Below are positions 28,601-38,497 of a DNA stretch of 64,000 bases, piece by piece (positions within the stretch are counted from its first letter, which is position 1; each line of letters opens with the position of its first letter). The position numbers and the translations under genes are program-made. The DNA lies in the NCBI GenBank assembly GCA_964036275.1, contig OZ038434.1, positions 35,983,279-36,047,278 of the forward strand. The letters are read 5' to 3'. Origin of the DNA: Litoditis marina. Lineage: Eukaryota > Nematoda > Chromadorea > Rhabditida > Rhabditidae. A model generated the notes under the pieces. It did not search any database and had not been told where the DNA came from. It worked only from the letters and a program-made list of their open reading frames with translations.

Positions 28601-31600
28601 TTAGTCAATTGCACAGTCACGTGAAACATGTTAAACACAGCACAACTCAGAAACGTGCAATGTCAAAGTGCACGATTCCTCAGTAGAATGCAACTTCACG
28701 TGACTATTCAATTGACTAGTATAGCATGACTAAAACTTTTTGTGAAGCCTTTCTGTTTACTTTTGGCTTCTCTGCACAAAAGACAACCTAGCAATCCAAC
28801 ACGCGTATTGGTCAATACACCACGTGTGAACTTGTGCCTCTGTTTGCTAATAGTATTGGCCGGACAGGGTCAATCACAACGCCTGGTTACCATCTTTTTA
28901 GGCCTCGCTTTTTGTATAAAACATGTCAACTTTAATTTCATTATTCCTTCTAAATTATAACTATTCTGTTCAAACTGAACGCTTCGGGTACCTCGGTTTT
29001 TCCCTTATGACAGAAATTTTGAAAACTGTGAACATATATTTATTCGTTTACACGTACTTTATGTTGTTCATTAATTTAATTCACTAACGTTGCTAATGGC
29101 TTCAGTTAGTGAGCGCTCGGAGCACAGTCGAGCAAACGTGATGTTATATCCATGAAGTATAGTCTCTCACATTCTCATTTTTCTCTACACATCTTTCTGA
29201 CACCCCCCTTCCTCTGGCTCTCTCTCTATCTCTCTTTTTCTCTCTCTCCCTATTGCTTACTCTCTCTCTCCCGCGTTATCTGTCTCTCTTTCCACCGAAA
29301 GTGGTATATTTTCCACACCAGATGCCGCTGCTTTCGAATCCGGAAAAACACCACGTGTGCCTCCATTCATTTCCTCGACTACGGTGATGAAAAGAATTTC
29401 TCAATTCAATTCCCAAAAAACACTTTTTTTCCGAAAATGTGTCTAGTCGGAACACTTTTTCATAACTTTTTTTTCCATTTCTATTTCTATGTTGAACACA
29501 TATATTTCCAAAAGAAAACCTTACAGTTTTGTCTATTTTCAATAGTACTTCCTGGCAAGAACATATGATTTCATTTGCACAATAGTTCTAAGTTTAGGTT
29601 CAGTTCGAGAAAATGACATTTTTCTCTTTTGAGTTCAAGTATTTAAGTTTTGATATAACCTCACTCTGACATCAAGTGCGTGGATTTTTGCACGATTCAA
29701 CACTTCTGTATATTGTGGGTTATGCTAAAAGAATGTCGTAAACTTCATAGTTTCTAAACAAACAGACTAAAAAGGATGCCATTAGTCGAGACATCACTAT
29801 ATTTCTTCCTAGATTTACTACCAGTCGTTTCCCTGTTTTCTTCATTATTTCCAGCCGAAGTATGGTTTTTACGGCCGCAGCTTAGTGCCAGAAACGAGCT
29901 GTTTCCATCATTTAGTCCAGCAGTTGGCGCTTGCGATTATTTATGTACGAACATATTTTTTGCCTCTGAAACATGGGTGTACAACTTTGTACACTATGTT
30001 CTATATCATTTTTCAAAACAAAACTTTCTGTGACTAAATTTAGAGAGCGAGGAAGAGAGAGAAGAACAAGCGAGACAGTGACATAGAGCGAAATAGGAAA
30101 AATAATGAGAGAGATGGACAGAGCGAGAGAAAGAAAGAGAGAGAAAGAAAGAGAGAAAGAGACAGAGAAAGGGAGAGAGAGTCCTATAGAGAGAAAGGGA
30201 GAAAGAGAGATGAAGAAAGAGAGAAATATAGAAAGAGAGAAAGAGAGAGAGAAAGAGAGAGAGCTTAGTTTCCTCCCAATATGAGCCATTTAGTGTCTCA
30301 AGTGAGCCCCCATATCGTATTACTCATTTATTCATTCGCGCCGTTAGTGTGAGGTCACGCCTTGACTAATAACTCTCCCATTCATGGTTTCTTCTCGCGA
30401 AAGAAACACATAAAAAACTAAGTTTAAAAATGTATAGAAGTATTAAAACAATTCAAATATATAAAAACCTGTAGAGTAATCAAACTTGAAGTAACTGTAG
30501 GTTCTCATCCAGTTTAAGTTTTGTTTCACGTTTCTGCGTTCGACAAGAGTGAGTGCTTGCTACACATTTTTATTATTTTCATCAAATTTGAAATGACATT
30601 AAGTAAAGAAAAGAAAAGAACATTAGAAAAACATTTCTTTATCCTTACCTTTCATTCACGTTAACGTACATCTTTTGTTTGTGTTTGCAAGTAAGATGCG
30701 ATAACATCTCCTTTGAACACCGTTAACTGCGAGTATCCTTGACTTGTTCAAAAGGCTCCATATTCGCGGGATAAAAACCGTGTTCACTTTATCTTCATTT
30801 CGTATCTCGCTTATGTCGCACAGATTTTTCATTGATCTGCTTGTTATTCGCTCTAGATATATTTTCTGTTTTACAAAAGTCTAAAAATAGTTTCGTACAC
30901 GTTACTGGTTAGTCATTTTATCCCAAACTCAACCGTTTTCGTTACATTTTTAGTGTTTTTCAAACATCGTAGTTATTGAATGGACTCGGAACTGTTTCGC
31001 CATGAATAATTCATTGGTCACTTCCGAGATCAAAACTCGATGTAGGTATTCCTAATCAATATAGCTAATTATTACTTGTGTACGTTTTGTGAACTGAAGT
31101 CTGAGGTTCAGTTCTTCCTCTAGTGAAAAATGTTTTTTCCAATTGTTGTGATAAACAACCCATTGATGTCAATAGTCAAACATTCTCGATATCGAGATGC
31201 GAGATTCGTTTTACGATTCTGCTAGAATTACGCAATCTCTCGTGTCTGCCGCAACAGTTGGTCCACATTCAGGCAAATTTTTTGTCGGCATAAATATATT
31301 AACGAAATAGTTGTCTCCAAAAGTGATTTTTGCTGACAAAGTTCAAGAACGAGCACTTATGTTGAATCAAATACCATGTTGGTTATGTTTTCAAGTAATT
31401 ATTTCGTATAGCGGTTGCTCGGGCCGGATAAATGTCATATTCTTCCGATCTGATGTGTTTGTAGTTAGATAACTCCGCAATTTAGAAGTTAATTCGAAAG
31501 TTATGATGTCTTTGAACAAAATATAATCCGCAATTTTAAACACCAGAAATTTTGCCTGTCGTCATAAATTGGAAAGTCAGAGACGCAGAGTTAAAACTTC

Positions 31601-34600
31601 TGACAGTAATGAATCTATATACTATAATCAGTTATGATATATCGCGTATTGCTTGTTTTGCCTAGTTAAGCGTCCTTGGGAGCAGCGCGCGAGAGAAAGA
31701 GAGTCTTATAATTCCGCAATTTATAACCGTGAGAGATACGCACTGATCGCCTGTTTGCAAATCCTTATTAGTTTTATTTGACCCCTATTTGAAAAATTCT
31801 TGATTTATTAATCTGAATTTCATTTGTATCTTGTTTTCTCACTTTCTTTCGACTGTGGATCTCATCTGCTATTCGACAATCTTTCCGTTTTTCAATTTTT
31901 TTTCTTGGTTTCTACATTATGTGTGCCGGAGAAGTCCTTTCCAACTCTCGAAAAGTTTTCAAGCTGCAACTCGTTCCGATGCAACTGACTTCATTTTACT
32001 CTCAAAAATGTGTCTTTTCAATTTTATTTTTTCGGTTATCTGCACGGCCTGATTGCTTTGAAACTTTTCACGTAAGATTTTGCGGAACCTGATGCTCAAA
32101 ACTATGAACATCTTGTTTGAAATAAGCCAAATAATAAATATGTATGAGTTGCAGGTCGCTCAGCGAGAACATGGACCATCGAACGTTGAAGTCGCGAGAA
32201 AATTCGGCGAGCCAAAAGGACCTGAATTTCCATTATCAGAACATGAACAGCCTTCAGAAGATTATGAACGCCATGGACGGTTGGTTTATCATTTTTGCAG
32301 AATTCAGTTTTTGTAAGGGGAAAATGTGTTGTAAATAACCCTGATAACTGAATGTTCTTTTTTCATACTTCATACACCCCATAATCAAAAACACAGCCTT
32401 TCGTTCTGAGAATTTGATTTTAGAAAAATATATGTAGTTTTTCTCTATTTTTCAAGAAAACATGTTTATTTCTCAACTGCCTTGTGTGACTCGCAACTGT
32501 TATCAGCAGATATTCCATGCAAAACACACAACCAATAATAGTGGTAACCATTGAACAAAGCATCAAAAAGTTATTTGCCAGATTTGGTTAATCAATGTTC
32601 TAGAAATTCCAATACCAATCAATTTCAGAGTTAATGCAATTTACCTTATATTTTATTGAATTTACAGGTTACACGAAAACGGCGCAGTTCAATCTTCCAC
32701 CACCCGCCAAGATCACCCCTCACTCTGGAATTAAGCCAACGGTTAGTTTTCCCGGGTTTGTTTTTCATGAAAATTATATGTGACTCAGAAATATCGTGTT
32801 TACAGTTACATGATGATATATACGTTTGAATACTAGTAATCTTGCATGTCTCACGTTTTATTTGTCGTCATATCGCAATGATCCATAGTAATCTCCTTTT
32901 TGTGCATGTTTTTGGCCTGATTTTTGAATAAACATAGACATGCAAGAAGGTATTAGTTTACCCAAATGTTTCATCCTATTCCCCACTTTTCCAACGCAAC
33001 ACTAAATTAGGCGCAAACGCGATTATAGCCGGGCCATTGTGGTTTTTGGCGCGTTTACCAAGATCTCAAGGTCTCTCTCATTATTATTCCCCCGTTTGAC
33101 GCTAGATATCATGGTGAGTACGTATAGATACACTTATTTTTTATTGAAATCAATATGTAGATCAAAACTCGCGGCTGATATCAGCACAAATTTTATAGTT
33201 ACTCTCAAGTCATACAACTGGCTCTACCGTAAAATAAGAAACGTCACAGTATCAAGTATGCACTGAGTTGGCAGTAGTTTGTCATACGCTTACCATCCAT
33301 TTTTTGCGGTTATCTCGAGTTCGATTTTGTAAAAAAAAACATGAATACTCTGTCGCCGAATTCCCTCTCTCCAAAACTTGTGTTGGAGTGATTGTCACCC
33401 TACTGATCTGCTTAGCTTTTGTGCGTAACGTGTGTATTGTTTCAAATGAGGTATAAAATGCTGAAAATCGATGACGGTATCTCAGAGAGTTTCATTATCT
33501 CTATCCTAAATCTCGAACCACGATTCTATTTTACGAAGTTGCCGATTTTGTTGCGCGTGATTCAAATTGGCATCATGTTATTCTTGCCTCCACTTGAATA
33601 CAAATACTTCAATCCGTAGTTTCTCATTACTTAGTTTTATTTTGTTATTCACTCAATGAAATTCCCTGCGACCCAATCGCTGAGCAAGTCTCAAAAAGCT
33701 GCACTTTTTTTTCTCACGTCGAACACGTGCTTACACCACGCGTTAGTCAACAAGCCTCCCTTACCATATTAGATTGACGTACAAATGAAGAGGACTATAC
33801 GTGCTAGAAGACAACAAACCTCTAGTTTCAGTTTTCATGTTTTGATTTCCAGCGTATTTCTTTCTAGAGGAAATTATCAGGACTATCATTTCAAGCGAAA
33901 TTTTTCAAATCACAAATATAGTTTTTTTTTCTTCATGTTTTTGTTTATGTTTTTGTTCTAATTAACTATTTTAGGACAACATAATCAGGCAAAAAACCGA
34001 AAAAAGTTTATAGATTCGGCTTTTTTTGATTCAATGAATTTTTTCATTTCAGCACGACAACATAATTCGTCCGATCGCCTTCCGCCCGGTGGGAAACCAG
34101 GTCGCGGACGAGTCGCGGCGGCAGTCGCACGACAGTCGCGTGGACCGACACGTCATCAGAGGGTTGGTGGAACGTTTGATGTTTGTAGTTTGAGCTGTAG
34201 TTTGGTCTTGTACGAACCAGTGAGCAACCCAAATCTGAGTTGGAGTTCAGTCCAAAACACGAACCGCATGAGAAATCAAATTCCGAACACAGCTAAATGG
34301 AGGTTATACACAATATGGACTTTCTGTTAAACGTGCAAACTTTACACGTACATCGTCCAATTCATTGACATGCCGTTAAGTTCAATTTTTGCCCGTTTAT
34401 CTCTCAGTAATCACCACTCGATTATGTCGCTGACAGTAATTGAAAACTTGTTTTTCTCTTTTTTCTTTCCAAGATATTGAGAGTGGCAGTCTCATTCTTT
34501 TTTCCAACATATTGAGAGTGGCAGTCTCACTCATTCCCCGGCGGCATGAGTAACACAATAACCGTTGATTCTCCAGACCTTTATCTGCAGGCGTATTGAT

Positions 34601-37600
34601 TTTTTTCATCTAAAACGAGAAGTAACAATTATGCAATTCTAACACCGATTCAAATTTCTAAACGTATCAATTTAAGGGACCTGGCCAAGTCGGCGTCCAA
34701 TCTCTACAACGTTTCCGCCTCCAACTCTCATCTGAATAGGCCGCGGCCAATGTTTCAAGCGAGCACCAGGTCGGTTTTCCTGGAAACGGACGAAAACATA
34801 TAGTAAAACGTGTGAAACATTATCAACTGTGCACTTTTTTTTTGCGTTTTTTGTGATTAGGATTGTGCCTCCGAAAAAACCAATGTAGACTACGGAAGCT
34901 ACAGAAAGATTCAGAGACCAGTGAAATAAACTATTGAAATCTGTTATAGTGTGTTTAATCTTCTTCAAATTGTTTGAACAGTATGGAAGAGAAATGTGCT
35001 AGGATGAAAAAAAATCTAGAAAGAAAGATCAAAAATTAGTGGAAATAGTATTTCCTAGTTTCAGCTTCTCTCCAATGAAACCGCAGGAAAATGAATACGA
35101 CACAGTCCCCGAGTTCCTCGAGAAAGAGAAAATGAGCGATTGTGAGTTTCCACCCGTTTTTTCCAACATTGGTGTAAATATTCAGAGAAAGCACAAAACT
35201 GAATCTTCAAAATGTGCAAAGTGGTAAAGTGTAATTGTGAGAGAAAGATTGAAACTGACTTTACCAGGCGGCTCGAACTCGAACATGTATTATTTCATAT
35301 TTTGTGGGTATTTCCATTTTCCTATCGCGATAGGCATTTTGTATTATTGTTATTAGATGGTTCCCGTTTTCAGTCGGCTCCAACTCTAACGGTTCCGACT
35401 ACGGCTCCTTCCTCCCTCCCAAACTGTCCTCATCTACAGTGTCTAGCGGCACTGCAAGCAGTCATTTGAGCAGCCCTCCCAGCACCAAGAAGGTATAATG
35501 GTGTTCATTTGTCTCTTTCTCTCGGTGTCTCTTTTTCTCTTTTATTCTACTTTAGTTGCTCTTTTTATTTTCTCTCTTTCTCTACTTCTTATCTCTACAA
35601 GTCTCTCGTTCTCGAAAAAGTGCTGTGAGCAGCCCTCCCAGCACCAAAAAGGTAAACTCATGGGTTTGTATTTGAATCCTTCTCTTTTCGTCTTCTTTCG
35701 CTTCTCTCACTTTTTTCTCTCCTTTTCTCTCTTACCTTTTCTGCTTGTGCCCCTGTCTCTCGTTTTCTCTGCACGCCTTCTCTCCCGTTCTCCCACACAG
35801 TCTCACTCTCTATTTCCTTCTCTTTTTTTTATCTCCAACCTAACCACGTGTATTTTCTCTGTCTCCCATTTTATTCAATACCTCAGAACGTGTTTCTTCG
35901 AGACATATTCCTGTTCCAGAAGAACTACCCCTCCCTCGGCTCGAACGGTCGCAGCTCATCCGGTGTTCATGTCACCCCGTCCCCCAGTGATTCGGGAATC
36001 GTAGACTTTGAGGTATGTTCTGAAGATTTTTTAGTTCGAATATATGAAAACAAAATATCACTAAACCCTTTGATTCCTTATTTGACAAAAATATTCAAAC
36101 ACCAAAGAAAACCGAGAAAATTCAAAGGCATTAGTTCGACAGTTGATGAATATTGATAAAAAAAATGAATGAAATCGAATAGCGTAGTGGTAAACTGATG
36201 TAATAAGCTAGATGATAATGTGCGTTAGGGACCGGCAAATAACTGCAAACTTTATTCAACTGTGTTCCTGCTGTGAAAAATGTTTCTGCTGTGAAAAATG
36301 TACGATTTTTGAATTCACATTTTACATCCCATTTTCAGTCAATGATTCGAGACAAGGAGAACGAGTTGAGAGAGGTACGAAATACGATGGAGCATAACGA
36401 GGAAATTATCGTCAAGGTGGGTTCTCGTTGTCATTTTCAATTTTTTCTAGGTTTCAGTCCAGCAGTAAAGTGGAAAAATCACGCGTATCCCACTTCAAAA
36501 ATGAAAAATTTAGAATTGCAAATTCAAGTTTTAGAGCAAGTCGAGCTAAAACGAAAATTTCTGCAACAAGACTTTCACATGTATATGTTTTTCATATTTT
36601 AGCATAGTTCACATGGTTTGTTGTTGGTTCACATACTTACAATACATTGTTTACACAAATTATTTCTCAGGTCTACCAGGAGAAGGAGAAGATGTGGAAG
36701 ACGGAGCTGGACCAGCTGAGGACCCGGCTGGCAGCATCCGAACGGGGTGAACATGGTCTCAGGGCACAGCTGGCAGGCTGCCAGAAACAGAACGAGAACC
36801 TCGCTAGGAATATGGATGGACTGAGGGACGAGAAGACCGGGCTGCTGAGAAAGGTTGGTATGGGAAACGACTATTTGTAGTTTGGTCTACATACAGAGCT
36901 CACAACATACAAGTTCCCTGAAAAATCATCAAGTACACTGTAACTTTTATATTTCAAGCTGTGCCAAATTTGGATCAAAAAGATATCGGTACAGTGGCCG
37001 TATTCACTAAGCTCAAGTGGCCGGGTAAACTATTTGAGCAATTTTTCAGGAGAGTTTTTCTCGTTAGGTTATTATTATTTTCTCTCGTTTCATTTACACA
37101 TGATGAATGTTTTGCCCAACGCTAAAAATAACAATAAACTTTGGAAGGAAATAAACGGACTTCATACAGTGCCATATTGAAAATTTGCTCAAATAGCTTA
37201 CCCGGCTATTTGAGCTTAGTGAATACGGCCACAGTACTGCCAAGTTGGTGAATAGATGTTTCGTGAGAAGTTGTAATTTTTTGGCGACTGATACGATTTT
37301 TATCTCATGGACCGAGTTTGTGATACTGATACACTGGTTATAACCTGGATTCTAGTGTTTCCAACTGGAGCGTGAGCTGAACCAGCTGAAGTTGGAGCTG
37401 GACAAACCACGAACCTGCGACGAGTGTCACCAGCGACAGAAGCCGATTCCTGCCCCACGACACATTAAGGTATGGGTTCACATTTCAATAGTATACTATC
37501 AAGCGCATTTGTTGAACGAAGAATTGTATGTTGACATCGTTCATTGATAATTTTCAATAGTTCATTTACTAGAACTAAAACGCGTGTCAAGAGCGAGTCA

Positions 37601-38321
37601 GAGAGTTAGAGATTAGAAAACATGTACTATTCTAGGACGAATCACTTCAAGTCTCATTCACATGCGAACGTCGCGCAAACATCGACACGGTCAAAAGTAA
37701 AAATGAGAATATAACAGTTTCCTAACATTCAAGGTTGCTTCGCGATTTTTTCTATAAGATTCACTGTCACCGAATAAGGCGTATACGGTGTATGCTTTCC
37801 CATTCCGCCGTGTGTGTTCCGGCTGTTTTTCTGTCGAATTTCGTGTATCGAGATCAAACTACAGTGATGGTTTAATAACTTTCACCAACCAGTCTATTTT
37901 TCTTCAGGACTCCGACGTCTCGCTCCGCAGCGAAGTCTCGTCTCTCCGCGAAGAAGTCGCCACGCTGAAGAACGCGCTGAACGGACAACTCCACTTGTTT
38001 TCCGAGGATCGGAAACGACAGGAAAAGGAAGTGAGTTTTTTTTTCAGGATTATATTAGCACAGAAAGTTTTATGTTCGTGTGTTTTTCAGAATAGAAAAA
38101 AACAGAAACCCGTTTATTTTATAGCTTTCAAGCATTTTTAATGATCCTCAGTGTTTTTATTGCATATTTCTTGAAAAAGTCAAACTGGATGCCTATAATT
38201 CATCATCTCGTGGCGATAACTAACTGTACAAAACTCAGTTACTAATTCATTATGTTTCCAGAACAACTCGTGTCGTTCGGAGAGCTCTCAACTGAACTCC
38301 GTCAGGGATCGACTGATTTGA
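4658..38321 (+). CDS. LZTS/PROSAPIP-like coiled-coil protein, 25 exons
   Basis: Exons (all join in frame): 4658-4704, 4956-5066, 8045-8134, 13028-13133, 16624-16698, 17313-17369, 17423-17521, 18152-18238, 18505-18590, 18893-18961, 19230-19408, 19724-19832, 22499-22615, 32155-32279, 32668-32741, 34053-34162, 34677-34769, 35065-35141, 35374-35492, 35920-36012, 36339-36416, 36671-36853, 37356-37469, 37908-38030, 38262-38321; 826 residues. The N-terminal two thirds is basic, serine-rich and probably disordered. A motif HDNIIRPIAFRPVG (about residues 478-491) resembles the RPxAFKPV motif I remember from vertebrate LZTS1. A Ser/Gly-rich stretch then leads into a charged coiled coil (about 640-810), in the order seen in LZTS proteins. 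Family members are cortical or synaptic scaffolds; that role here is inferred. There is no signal peptide or membrane segment. The coiled coil is shorter than in vertebrates. Two first exons exist (see 9675). Exon structure is firmer than the family name; N4BP3-like is the nearest alternative. Confidence 0.8.
7021..7478. mobile_element. 458-bp TTAA-flanked element, family T1 copy 1
   Basis: Begins TTAAAGAAACCGTTCCGCT and ends AGCGGGACGGATTCTTTAA, which are near-perfect inverted repeats with TTAA at each end. The second copy (59225-59682) is also exactly 458 bp and similar throughout. TTAA target duplications are typical of piggyBac-type transposases. No transposase is encoded, so it is non-autonomous. 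It lies in an intron of the LZTS-like gene. Confidence 0.85.
7562..8021. mobile_element. 460-bp TTAA-flanked element, family T2
   Basis: Ends are TTAAAGGGACCGTTCCTCT and the near-perfect inverse AGAGGTACGGTCCCTTTAA. The outer TIR resembles family T1 but the interior differs. The element ends 23 bp before the exon at 8045, so it abuts the branch-point/polypyrimidine region of that acceptor. An open frame at 7613-7849 is not considered a gene. Confidence 0.8.
8702..8832. repeat. Palindromic MITE family A, copy 4
   Basis: TACTAGAAGTCAATTGAATA at the left and GTGCAATTGACTAACA at the right form inverted ends. It is intronic, in the same orientation as copies 1 and 3. Confidence 0.8.
9290..9674 (+). 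promoter_or_regulatory. Likely internal promoter and 5' UTR of the short LZTS-like isoform
   Basis: This block is locally GC-richer than the surrounding intron. It has duplicated GAGCCGGC motifs near 9335 and 9356 and leads straight into an ATG-started exon with a good donor. A promoter is inferred from position and composition only. Confidence 0.4.
9675..9769 (+). CDS. Alternative first exon of the LZTS-like gene
   Basis: ATG at 9675 opens 31 codons plus two bases and ends at the donor AAAGAG|GTAAGA. It leaves in phase 2, exactly as the exon at 8045-8134 does, so it can splice to 13028 without a frame change. The predicted N-terminus begins MPVLYHQQQ and is uncharged compared with the basic N-terminus of the long form. 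The resulting protein would have 775 residues. No trans-splice acceptor is seen immediately upstream, which suggests its own promoter. Confidence 0.65.
9835..9990. repeat. Pyrimidine-rich CTCTTT/CTCTCT tract
   Basis: Low-complexity T/C-rich sequence directly downstream of the alternative first exon's splice donor. No coding content. Confidence 0.7.
10690..11290. repeat. Diverged tandem array of about 120-bp units
   Basis: The phrases CACTCCCGCTCAGAGA and CAGTTTCTGTCATTATAC, with AACGTGAATC and GAACAxxxxTGTGCACGTT-like segments, recur between about 10695 and 11285. Open frames at 10897 and 11006 run through the array and are not called. Confidence 0.6.
11505..11628. repeat. Palindromic MITE family A, copy 5
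   Basis: Starts GTCAATTGTTCAGTCACGTG and ends TACGTGACTATTGAATTAAC followed by CTCTAGTATA. Intronic and inverted relative to copy 4. Confidence 0.75.
13400..13955. repeat. Direct repeat pair of about 60 bp, about 475 bp apart
   Basis: CCACTACTAGCC, then CTGGTCATTAC and AACTGTTT, occurs near 13440 and again near 13908 with the same flanking ATTATTAG. The open frame at 13363-13710 spans the first copy and lacks other support. Confidence 0.65.
14930..15098. repeat. Repeat family E, copy 1
   Basis: A 170-180-bp element with several ACTTAAAATACCGG motifs and the segment CAGCCAGATGTCGCCTGTAC. It is repeated in inverted orientation at 23846-24024. TTAAAATACCGG also appears inverted within the element, so it is partly palindromic. 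Confidence 0.8.
15745..16140. repeat. Two diverged tandem copies of about 300 bp
   Basis: CATCTTTTCTGCC, followed by TCCGGTTCCTTTTATTTG, occurs near 15802 and 16096, each preceded by GCTAACG and GGTCCCTG. A weaker third match starts near 15440. Antisense open frames here owe their length to the repeat. Confidence 0.7.
16837..16932 (+). mobile_element. tRNA-derived SINE, copy 2
   Basis: A box TAGCGCAGTGGATAGCGC and B box GGTTCGATTCC are followed by GAGACAGACATTTATAAATT, matching the copy at 4306. The A-box half resembles arginine- or isoleucine-type tRNAs. It lies in the intron after the exon ending at 16698. Confidence 0.7.
17530..17728. repeat. TAGGGTTGT-ended element filled with a TTCGAG minisatellite, copy 1
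   Basis: Begins TAGGGTTGTGAATCGAGTTG and ends TTTTTAACAACCCTA, giving a short inverted terminal repeat. The interior is a tandem run of TTTTCGAG/TTTCGAG words. It starts only 8 bp after the splice donor at 17521. A related copy lies at 57655-57870. The antisense open frame rich in Asn, Ser, Lys and Arg is low-complexity and is not a gene. Confidence 0.85.
20440..21035. repeat. Diverged tandem array of about 190-bp units
   Basis: The words CTATCCA(G/T)CTTTCC, TGCCACCCAACCATTGTACTT and TAGTACT...GAAGT recur about every 170-200 bp, in three to four units. Intronic and non-coding. Confidence 0.65.
21100..21490. repeat. Direct repeat pair around GCGGCGCCGC
   Basis: GCGCATATTTTTGCGGCGCC, followed by GC(A/G)CCAACTGT, occurs near 21106 and 21423. 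The core GGCGCC palindrome and high GC contrast with the surrounding AT-rich intron. Confidence 0.7.
23570..24155. repeat. Three tandem units interrupted by a family E element
   Basis: TCCCAAACAGTAACTCTATC, then TGTTTTG and CCATCTGGGACCATC, occurs near 23573 and 24072, with a diverged middle unit near 23750. The family E element at 23846-24024 sits between units two and three, so it inserted after the tandem duplication. Confidence 0.75.
23846..24024. repeat. Repeat family E, copy 2 (inverted)
   Basis: Reads as the reverse complement of 14930-15098, including GTACAGGCGACATCTGGCTG and two CCGGTATTTTAAGTTGCA motifs. It carries an extra internal ATGCAGGC/GCCTGCAT inverted pair. Confidence 0.8.
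24239..24461. repeat. Exact 34-bp direct repeat, 189 bp apart
   Basis: CGATCAGCCTGTAGTGTGAA, continuing to GGGTGGTTTG, is identical at 24239-24272 and 24428-24461. The intervening sequence is unrelated AT-rich DNA. Confidence 0.85.
27360..27960. repeat. Diverged tandem array with AAGCGAACAAAT motifs
   Basis: TTTAAGCGAACAAAT or TTCAAGCGAACAAAT, followed by GATCTTAC(A/G)AGT-like sequence, recurs near 27421, 27580 and 27692, with weaker units near 27792 and 27905. Period is about 110-160 bp. Confidence 0.65.
28595..28723. repeat. Palindromic MITE family A, copy 6
   Basis: Starts TACTGTTAGTCAATTGCACA and ends ACGTGACTATTCAATTGACT then AGTATA. It is one of the best-preserved copies and lies in the 9.5-kb intron. 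Confidence 0.85.
30040..30265. repeat. Purine-rich GAGA/GAAA low-complexity tract
   Basis: About 220 bp of almost pure A/G on the + strand. The antisense Ser/Leu/Phe open frame across it (29912-30289) is a composition artefact. Confidence 0.85.
32155..34769 (+). CDS. Conserved-motif exons of the LZTS-like gene
   Basis: Exons 32155-32279, 32668-32741, 34053-34162 and 34677-34769 encode the region used to assign the family. Visible are a YTKTAQFNLPPP stretch, then IRPIAFRPVG at the start of the 34053 exon. Acceptors are TTGCAG, TTACAG, TTTCAG and an unusual TTTAAG at 34676, the only non-CAG/TAG acceptor in the gene. Using that acceptor preserves frame. Confidence 0.8.
34468..34540. repeat. Two tandem 33-bp units in an intron
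   Basis: ATATTGAGAGTGGCAGTCTC occurs at about 34473 and again about 33 bp downstream, in the intron between the exons ending at 34162 and starting at 34677. Confidence 0.8.
35468..35651 (+). repeat. Duplicated exon end and splice donor in the LZTS-like gene
   Basis: The last 25 bases of the exon ending at 35492 (GAGCAGCCCTCCCAGCACCA plus AGAAG) recur at 35627-35651 with one change and are again followed by a donor (GTAAAC). The intervening sequence is pyrimidine-rich. Use of the second donor would read GTA TAA just after the normal exon end and stop translation. Confidence 0.85.
36339..38321 (+). CDS. Coiled-coil (Fez1/LZTS-type) exons and C-terminus
   Basis: Exons 36339-36416, 36671-36853, 37356-37469, 37908-38030 and 38262-38321 encode about residues 642-826. 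The first three carry heptad-like charged sequence such as EKEKMWKTELDQLRTRLAAS. A short break with two cysteines and a proline-rich PIPAPR segment follows (CDECHQRQKPIPAPR, possible SH3-ligand character). A second short coiled coil (SEVSSLREEVATLKNAL) and a polar tail ending VRDRLI complete the protein. All but the last exon are phase 0 at both ends, so each could be skipped without a frameshift. Confidence 0.85.
36992..37234. mobile_element. 243-bp Tc1/mariner-type MITE
   Basis: Left end CAGTGGCCGTATTCACTAAG and right end CTTAGTGAATACGGCCACAG are near-perfect inverted repeats, flanked on both sides by TA. TA duplication and a CAGTG-like terminus are typical of Tc1/mariner elements. No transposase is encoded. 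Inverted similarity extends at least 40 bp inwards (TTTGAGC, ACCCGGC). Confidence 0.85.
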
Positions 38322-38491
38322 GCAATATTTCACTGAAAAACCTTTATGGTTAATGTTTAATCATTTAATAACTGCCCCAATCGAGACGTTATCGATTTTA
38401 CACGAAGATAGAGTCTACAGGTTATTTTCTGCTTTTTGCTAATACGGTTTCTTGGAGAGAAATGATTTTGGTGTATAAGTTCTATTGAGAA

Positions 38492-38497
38492 AATAAA
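38492..38497 (+). terminator. Poly(A) signal of the LZTS-like gene
   Basis: AATAAA lies 171 bp after the stop codon at 38321, in AT-rich sequence. Confidence 0.65.

Larger units (their letters stand above)
22616..32154. other. 9.5-kb intron of the LZTS-like gene
   Basis: The exons at 22499-22615 and 32155-32279 join in frame, so any further exon here would need a length divisible by three. I found none with good splice sites. The intron holds tandem repeats (23570, 24239, 27360), family E copy 2, MITE A copy 6, and pyrimidine- and purine-rich tracts (29205-29285, 30040-30265). Stretches such as 24830-27050 and 30270-32140 are AT-rich with nothing recognisable. Confidence 0.6.
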
